64,000 nucleotides of DNA, from assembly GCA_964035015.1 (NCBI GenBank), contig OZ035998.1, positions 41,403,531 through 41,467,530 on the forward strand. Direction: 5' to 3'. The DNA comes from Corallium rubrum. Lineage: Eukaryota; Cnidaria; Anthozoa; Scleralcyonacea; Coralliidae. This document shows positions 60,751 through 64,000 of the stretch, in pieces; the stretch's first letter is position 1, and each line of letters starts with the position of its first letter. The notes under the pieces were generated by a model. The model was not told where the DNA came from and searched no databases. It saw nothing but the letters and a program-made list of their open reading frames with translations. The translations under genes and the position numbers were made by a program.

Positions 60751-61905
60751 AGCCTGCCTCCTCCTCAGGCCCCATTGCATCATGGACAGGTCACTTTTGA
60801 GAGGGGCCTGCCCACTGATCTCAAATAATAGACTCATTATACTGGATAGAGCATCCGGTGCTCGCTGTGAAGTCGGAATAAATTAGTGGCGGCCATTTCA
60901 AGTGGGACCCACTTGGTTTTCATACAGCCACTTTTAAGTTCTCCCATAACGACAGATACATGTTACAAAAATTTAGCTGGTTTTCGTTAAAAACCCGATC
61001 ATTTAAAGCGAAAACCAGAGGCGAAAACTATGATTCAGCAATATTGTGGGTCCCACCGGATATGGTGGCCACAAGATTTTTAGCCTCACTTCCGACTTCA
61101 ATTTTTGCCACGCGCGAAACAATAGATGCTCTATCCAGTATAATGAGTATATTATTTGAGATCAGTGGGCCTGCCAGATCCTGTAAACAAAATGGTGACC
61201 GATCCCATTATGCACAGCGAGACTAGCCCCTTAGAGGCAATAGTTTTCAGAGGGCCTGAAAAATTTTTCCGGCCGCAGCGCTGTTCGACAAAGGTACGTC
61301 CAAGTTCTTGTAACACAGTTCTTGTAACACTGTGACCCACCACGAAATTCGGTCTAAACTTTCTTACAGATTATGACAAGAAGAAACCAATATGTTTTAG
61401 AATTACCGACCTTCTGCCAACAGTATTTTTAGGGACAAAAAGGAATTGAAGGAAAAAATATCTGCCGAACAAAAGCAAATTCGACGGTCAGGAAAGTACA
61501 GGTTTTTCTTATTGTTTTTTGGTTTATTTAGCTATCGAAGACTGTCAACTGACCAAAAGTTAAGGAGATTTAATTTTGTTAAATTGTACGCTATCGGTGT
61601 AGCGTAATTCAAGTTTCAGTTGTTGCGAAAACCGAAAAAGTATAAACCCAAGAGTCTCCGGGTGGACTACAGTGCATTTTCGTTGATTATTCCGGCCAAA
61701 AGTTGACAAAGTTCAACCGTAATTATAAAGTCTTCAATGTCCTTCAAAATCTTCGGAAATAGCCATGGCTATTAACAATGGTAGTTAATTATGCAAATTT
61801 ATTCCGTGTCAAGTTTTGCCAAATTTTTTACAGGATCTTGCAGGCCCTAAATTCGGCGTGTGTGACCTGTCCATGATGCAACGAGGGCCTGCGGAGGAGG
61901 CAGGT
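60751..61905. mobile_element. TIR element hosting a nested MITE
   Basis: Left AGCCTGCCTCCTCCTCAGGC and TTGCATCATGGACAGGTCAC are matched in reverse at 61850-61905. The 355-bp MITE at 60813-61167 sits just inside its left end. No transposase recognised; target duplication not determined. Confidence 0.7.
60813..61167. mobile_element. CACTGATCTC-family MITE
   Basis: 355 bp, TIRs of about 43 bp (CACTGATCTCAAATAATA then GACTCATTATACTGG) with one mismatch, and a perfect 8-bp duplication GGCCTGCC (60805-60812 and 61168-61175). The interior on the minus strand retains the start of the candidate exon found at 44926. It is therefore an internal-deletion derivative of that family. Confidence 0.93.
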
Positions 61906-63130
61906 AGCGTTCCAGTTGTGAAAATTGGGTTCACTGCCACGACCGCTTGTACAGCAAGAAATTAGAAAACTTAACTCTAGAGACTGATAAATATGGTCTG
62001 TAGATCTCTCTATCACAATCCAAACATTCTTAATTATATGATTACGCTGGTGGAAAGATACAAGTAGACACCAAGAAGTTCCATTCGTAAAACGCACACG
62101 CTGAGGTGGCAAATGTTTGTAGCAACCCGCCATTCAGAAGCATAGACATGCGGAGGCAAAAACATTTGTAAAAATGCAAATCTCAAAAAAGTGCTGTGAT
62201 AAGTATCTGCCTACCCGCCGTCAGCGGTTTAGCTACACCCAGAACAATGCGTGCTTATTACAGAAATTTGTTTCTTAAATTCCTTTGCTATACTTTAATA
62301 ACATTGGCATCAGCCCATCACGACAACGTTCACATACACACGAGTAACATCTCCACTATGCTGACATCAAGAGGTTTTTTGTTACTTGTTCATACAGACT
62401 GTGTGACGTTGGCGGCCATTGCGAAAAGTCCCAAACGTCATGCGGTGTTAACTGTTTTGGATATATATTTACTGAAATTAAAATTCATGGTTTAAATTCT
62501 GCAACATATACGTTCTTCTTTAATTCTTTTGTCAAGAGATTAGAGTGAAAACAAATGAGACCATTTCTGAAGTTACAAAACAGCGACAGCAGAGATTTTG
62601 GAAAAAAAATGAGATGAGAACAAGAACGTTGTATGGGTTTTTTACTATACTATGTATCATCCTCAAACCCACGACGTCTAGCAGGCTGATGTTTCATTGA
62701 AATGGCCCCAATTTTTAACCAATCCCAATAAATAGAACTTTGCATTGGGTGACTAAAACTACAAGAATGTTTTGCCAGTATCGTTATTTGTTAGCACTAG
62801 GACACTAGCAAAGCATTCTGGTACTTATTGTCGCCGAACGCCGTCGCACGTCATTGTGCAAATGGCCAATTCTTAAACCCCCCAACCAGCCCTAAATCCT
62901 TCGACTCGTATTATAAGGGCTGTTCACATAAGCAGGACTGTGACGGTTAGCCAGGCTAACTTCTATCATGAAATTATTTTCTCGGTTGCAAAAGGAGATT
63001 TGAATCAATGTTAAGATTAGTTTGCATCTAAACTACACCAATTTTTTCTTTTCAAATTTAGTTTATGTGAGCTGTACGATTTTAGCCAAATAAGCCAGCC
63101 GGCCGGCTCATGAGTCATGTAAACACCCCC
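61906..63130. other. Intergenic, no gene seen
   Basis: The 99-codon frame at 62196-62495 lacks domains and splice support. Confidence 0.35.
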
Positions 63131-63140
63131 TTAGCAGAGG

Positions 63141-63511
63141 CATAGTTAATAGAGGGAGATGGTTAGGAAATTAACCCGGCAAACTTCAAATATATTGAAC
63201 AAAGATTTGACCGTGCACAAAATTTTTTAAAGCTCATTTGATATGGACAAACGACTGAACACAAACGTTTTCTATTGGAAGCACGGCTCGAAGTATGTCA
63301 TTATTTGTAATAAGTACTGGAATACCTCGAACCAGAAGCCAAAACAAACACGTAGTGCCAATCTCTTTTACACTGCTATCTTAGTTCGCAAAGGTAAAAC
63401 AATAGTAAAACAATAGAATTTTCACCCGCGACCGTGCACAAGGTACACAAACACCTAGAACAATGGATTTTATGAAGTTTCCTAACCATCTCCCTCTATC
63501 AACTATGGTAG
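63141..63511. mobile_element. MITE
   Basis: TIRs CATAGTTAATAGAGGGAGAT then GGTTAGGAAA, with complement at 63480-63511. About 370 bp. The flanks GCAGAGG and GTAGAGG may be a diverged target duplication. Confidence 0.75.
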
Positions 63512-63718
63512 AGGGAACTTCTACATGCTAGTCAAAAAAATAAACGCAAGTTTTTCAAAATTGTACATTTTCTTGAATTTGAGACTTTTCCTAATACTCA
63601 ATGAACACCCGGCTAGATTTTGCAAACATGGCCTCTATTTGGAACTGGTGAGGAGTGACAATCACGATTAAGTTTATTGTCTCGCATCAATTAACATGTC
63701 TTATTTTGTCCCTCCAGG

Positions 63719-63939
63719 AAACCAACAGTTTTGTGTCAAAACTGCCATGCCTCGACTGTGAGCCTGAGAGTAGACAGGAGCGTGCAGTTGGTATACTGGA
63801 TGCAAGTATATGTGACGCAGACATTGCCAGACGTCTCACCAGCGTCCAGGAAATTCTTTCCCCATATAATGTTACATGGGTCCTAGCCTGCAAAGCTGGC
63901 GGTTTTGAGGCTCGTGGAGTATTACATGGAAACTGCTAA
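63719..63939 (+). other. Possible exon or transposase fragment
   Basis: A TTTTGTCCCTCCAG acceptor leads into an open frame ETNSFVSKLPCLDCEPESRQ, then ERAVGILDASICDADIARRL, and stops at 63939. The ERAVGILDA...DIARRL segment resembles the first helix-turn-helix of Tc1/mariner transposases, but no DDE core follows in the window. It may be a terminal exon of an unrelated gene. Confidence 0.3.
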
Positions 63940-64000
63940 AATGTGACAACGAAGACAACGTCTGAGTAATACTAAATGTATACTGATATTATCGAAAGTC

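Overview
The window is eukaryotic and most likely metazoan. Coding information is sparse, split into short exons with GT-AG introns, and embedded in AT-rich DNA full of satellites, MITEs, foldback elements and transposons. The best-supported host gene is KANSL2 (KAT8 regulatory NSL complex subunit 2). The dense palindromic MITEs, the dispersed short repeat carrying GCTAACGCCAGACGATTTTA and an intact Bel/Pao element fit an anthozoan cnidarian such as a stony coral. The taxon is an inference, not a measurement.

Layout. 1-2112: a 10-bp satellite that runs off the left edge, ending in (TA)n. 2113-20551: KANSL2 on the + strand, with seven coding exons (5620-5653, 10459-10690, 13052-13233, 13535-13640, 15384-15541, 18740-18976, 20362-20551). 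Reading phase is kept across all six introns; C-terminal exons were not found. Its introns carry two hAT-type elements, a 44-bp satellite, several foldbacks, a palindromic LINE fragment and long microsatellites. 20552-27170: palindromic MITEs, a Ser/Thr-rich single-exon ORF (23330-24220, +) and a probable small two-exon gene (27167-25916, -).

27170-33310: mostly repeats, including two degenerate arrays of AACA/TGTT half-sites and a TIR element with a 9-bp target duplication. 33307-48470: a nested transposon complex. An inverted pair of 24-bp tandem arrays (34395-34890 and 37532-48470) is present. The second array is split by a 10.3-kb element (37574-47916, 8-bp TSD), which is itself split by a 5.8-kb element (37614-43372, 9-bp TSD) carrying a 2.1-kb palindrome, and by a third element (43501-44839).

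50495-57297: a young, structurally complete Bel/Pao LTR retrotransposon on the - strand (215-bp LTRs differing at two positions, 5-bp TSD). Its gag-pol frame is interrupted by an 846-bp hAT derivative with an 8-bp TSD. 57298-64000: further MITEs, one nested inside another TIR element, and little recognisable coding sequence.

The genes do not form a pathway. Apart from KANSL2 (histone acetyltransferase complex scaffold) and two unrecognised small genes, the window is a record of successive transposon insertions whose order can be read from target-site duplications.
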